5,556 nt of DNA from an uncultured Clostridia bacterium (lineage in GTDB: Bacteria; Bacillota; Clostridia; Oscillospirales; CAG-272). The stretch lies in assembly GCA_946641795.1 (NCBI GenBank), contig CAMPBZ010000084.1, forward strand, positions 1-5,556, in the 5' to 3' direction. Made by a program: the position numbers and the translations under genes. The notes under the pieces were generated by a model. It had not been told where the DNA came from. It ran no database searches and worked only from the letters and a program-made list of their open reading frames with translations. Every line of letters starts with the position of its first letter. The first letter of the stretch is position 1. Positions 4,574-5,556 of this stretch are shown here, piece by piece.

Positions 4574-5556
4574 ATGATAGAGGCAATCAAAAACTTTTTG
4601 GGCTCCACCGGTATTGCCCGGCTGTTTGACGGCCAGGAAGCCTGGTGGAAAACCCTGATTATGCTTGCGGTTGCGGGCGTGCTGATTTATCTTGCCATAG
4701 GGAAAAAGTTTGAGCCGCTCCTGCTTTTGCCCATTGCAATCGGAATGCTGTTGACCAACCTTCCGGGCGGCGGGCTCTTCCATTCGGAACTGTGGTTTGC
4801 CGGAACGCAGATTGACTATGGCGAAGTTTTACAGCACGGCGGGCTGTTGGATATTCTGTATATCGGCGTCAAAACCGGTATTTACCCCTGCCTGATCTTC
4901 ATCGGCATTGGCGCTATGACTGATTTTACTCCGCTTATCTCCAACCCCAAAAGCCTGCTCATCGGCGCGGGCGCCCAGCTGGGCGTGTTCGTGGCCTTTG
5001 GCGGCGCGCTCCTTTCGGGACAGTTTTTGGGTACCGAGGCGGCGTCCATCGGCATCATCGGCGGTGCTGACGGCCCTACGGCCATTACCGTTACCAAAAC
5101 GCTTGCGCCCCATTTGCTTGGTGCCATTGCCATTGCGGCGTATTCCTATATGGCGCTCATCCCCATGATCCAGCCGCCGCTGATGAAACTGCTGACCACC
5201 AAAAAAGAGCGCAGGATCCGTATGACGGCGTTGCGGAAGGTTTCCCGTGTGGAAAAGATCATTTTTCCAATCATTGTAACGGTTATTGTCGGGCTGGTTG
5301 TGCCGGACGCACTGGTGCTCATCGGCTGTTTGATGTTCGGTAACCTTTTGAACGTTTGCGGCGTGACCGAGCGGCTTTCCAAAACCGTACAGAACGAGCT
5401 GATGAATATCGTTACCGTTTTTCTCGGCATTTCGGTGGGGGCAACGGCGGTTGCAGCAAACTTTCTGCGCTTGGAAACCATGCTCATCATTGCGCTGGGG
5501 CTTGTGGCGTTCGCCATTTCCACGGTCGGCGGCCTATTGACGGCGAAGATCATGAA
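4574..5556 (+). CDS. Na+-translocating decarboxylase beta subunit (OadB/GcdB/MmdB family), 3' end outside the window
   Basis: The frame runs from ATG 4574 to the right edge without a stop: 327 complete codons, so roughly 50 C-terminal residues of an expected 370-380 are missing. This is the integral-membrane subunit that decarboxylates carboxybiotin and couples it to Na+ export. It is highly hydrophobic, with spans at about residues 26-43, 47-62, 100-117, 127-149, 181-200, 227-260, 277-297 and 304-322. The signature GGADGPT (163-169) is present; D166 corresponds to the essential Na+-binding Asp203 of Klebsiella OadB. FEPLLLLPIAIG (46-57), GNLLNVCGVTERLS (256-269) and VFLGISVGATA (282-292) are also family motifs. 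The second conserved Asn/Ser cluster used in Na+ binding lies in the missing part. The family does not reveal which decarboxylase it serves; the neighbouring carboxyltransferase points to an acyl-CoA enzyme rather than oxaloacetate decarboxylase. Confidence 0.93.
   Translation, partial: MIEAIKNFLGSTGIARLFDGQEAWWKTLIMLAVAGVLIYLAIGKKFEPLLLLPIAIGMLLTNLPGGGLFHSELWFAGTQIDYGEVLQHGGLLDILYIGVKTGIYPCLIFIGIGAMTDFTPLISNPKSLLIGAGAQLGVFVAFGGALLSGQFLGTEAASIGIIGGADGPTAITVTKTLAPHLLGAIAIAAYSYMALIPMIQPPLMKLLTTKKERRIRMTALRKVSRVEKIIFPIIVTVIVGLVVPDALVLIGCLMFGNLLNVCGVTERLSKTVQNELMNIVTVFLGISVGATAVAANFLRLETMLIIALGLVAFAISTVGGLLTAKIM

Noticed and set aside
4601..4634. Shared IARLFD peptide in the carboxyltransferase (residues 11-16) and beta subunit (residues 14-19)
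   Set aside because: Six residues in unrelated folds, without similarity on either side; most likely coincidence.

Overview
The window looks like a chromosomal segment of an anaerobic, fermentative Gram-positive bacterium, most plausibly class Clostridia and perhaps an Oscillospirales-type gut organism. This is inferred from purine-rich AAGGAG-type ribosome sites before most genes, a textbook sigma-A promoter, a moderately GC-rich genome, a lipoprotein with BspA-type leucine-rich repeats, and a fermentative D-lactate dehydrogenase beside a biotin-dependent sodium-pump decarboxylase operon. All genes lie on the + strand. The taxonomic placement is an inference; no marker gene is present.

Left block (1-2313): the last 36 codons of an unidentified gene are followed 23 bases later by a D-lactate dehydrogenase-type 2-hydroxyacid dehydrogenase (137-1171). 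After a further 29-base gap comes a secreted lipoprotein made mostly of 23-residue leucine-rich repeats (1201-2220). The short gaps hold ribosome sites but no visible terminator, so these three are probably co-transcribed. A strong intrinsic terminator (2275-2313) closes the block.

Right block (2323-5556, running off the window): a TTGACA-17-TACAAT promoter is followed by a leader that starts with a long hairpin. Four genes then lie in the order carboxyltransferase, small single-span membrane subunit, biotin carrier, and multispan beta subunit. This is the A-D-C-B order known for sodium-translocating methylmalonyl-CoA decarboxylases. In this type of complex the carboxyltransferase moves CO2 from an acyl-CoA to the biotin of the carrier, and the beta subunit decarboxylates carboxybiotin while exporting Na+. 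The small subunit anchors the assembly. The energy of decarboxylation is thereby conserved as a sodium gradient.

The unusual point is the carboxyltransferase. It is short (442 residues) and has lost several signature motifs of the characterised enzymes, so its substrate should not be assumed to be methylmalonyl-CoA. Two RNA structures also stand out: a hairpin at the predicted 5' end of the operon mRNA, and a hairpin that covers the ribosome site of the beta-subunit gene. No RNA genes, mobile elements or CRISPR arrays were seen, and no stretch longer than 300 bases lacks a gene.
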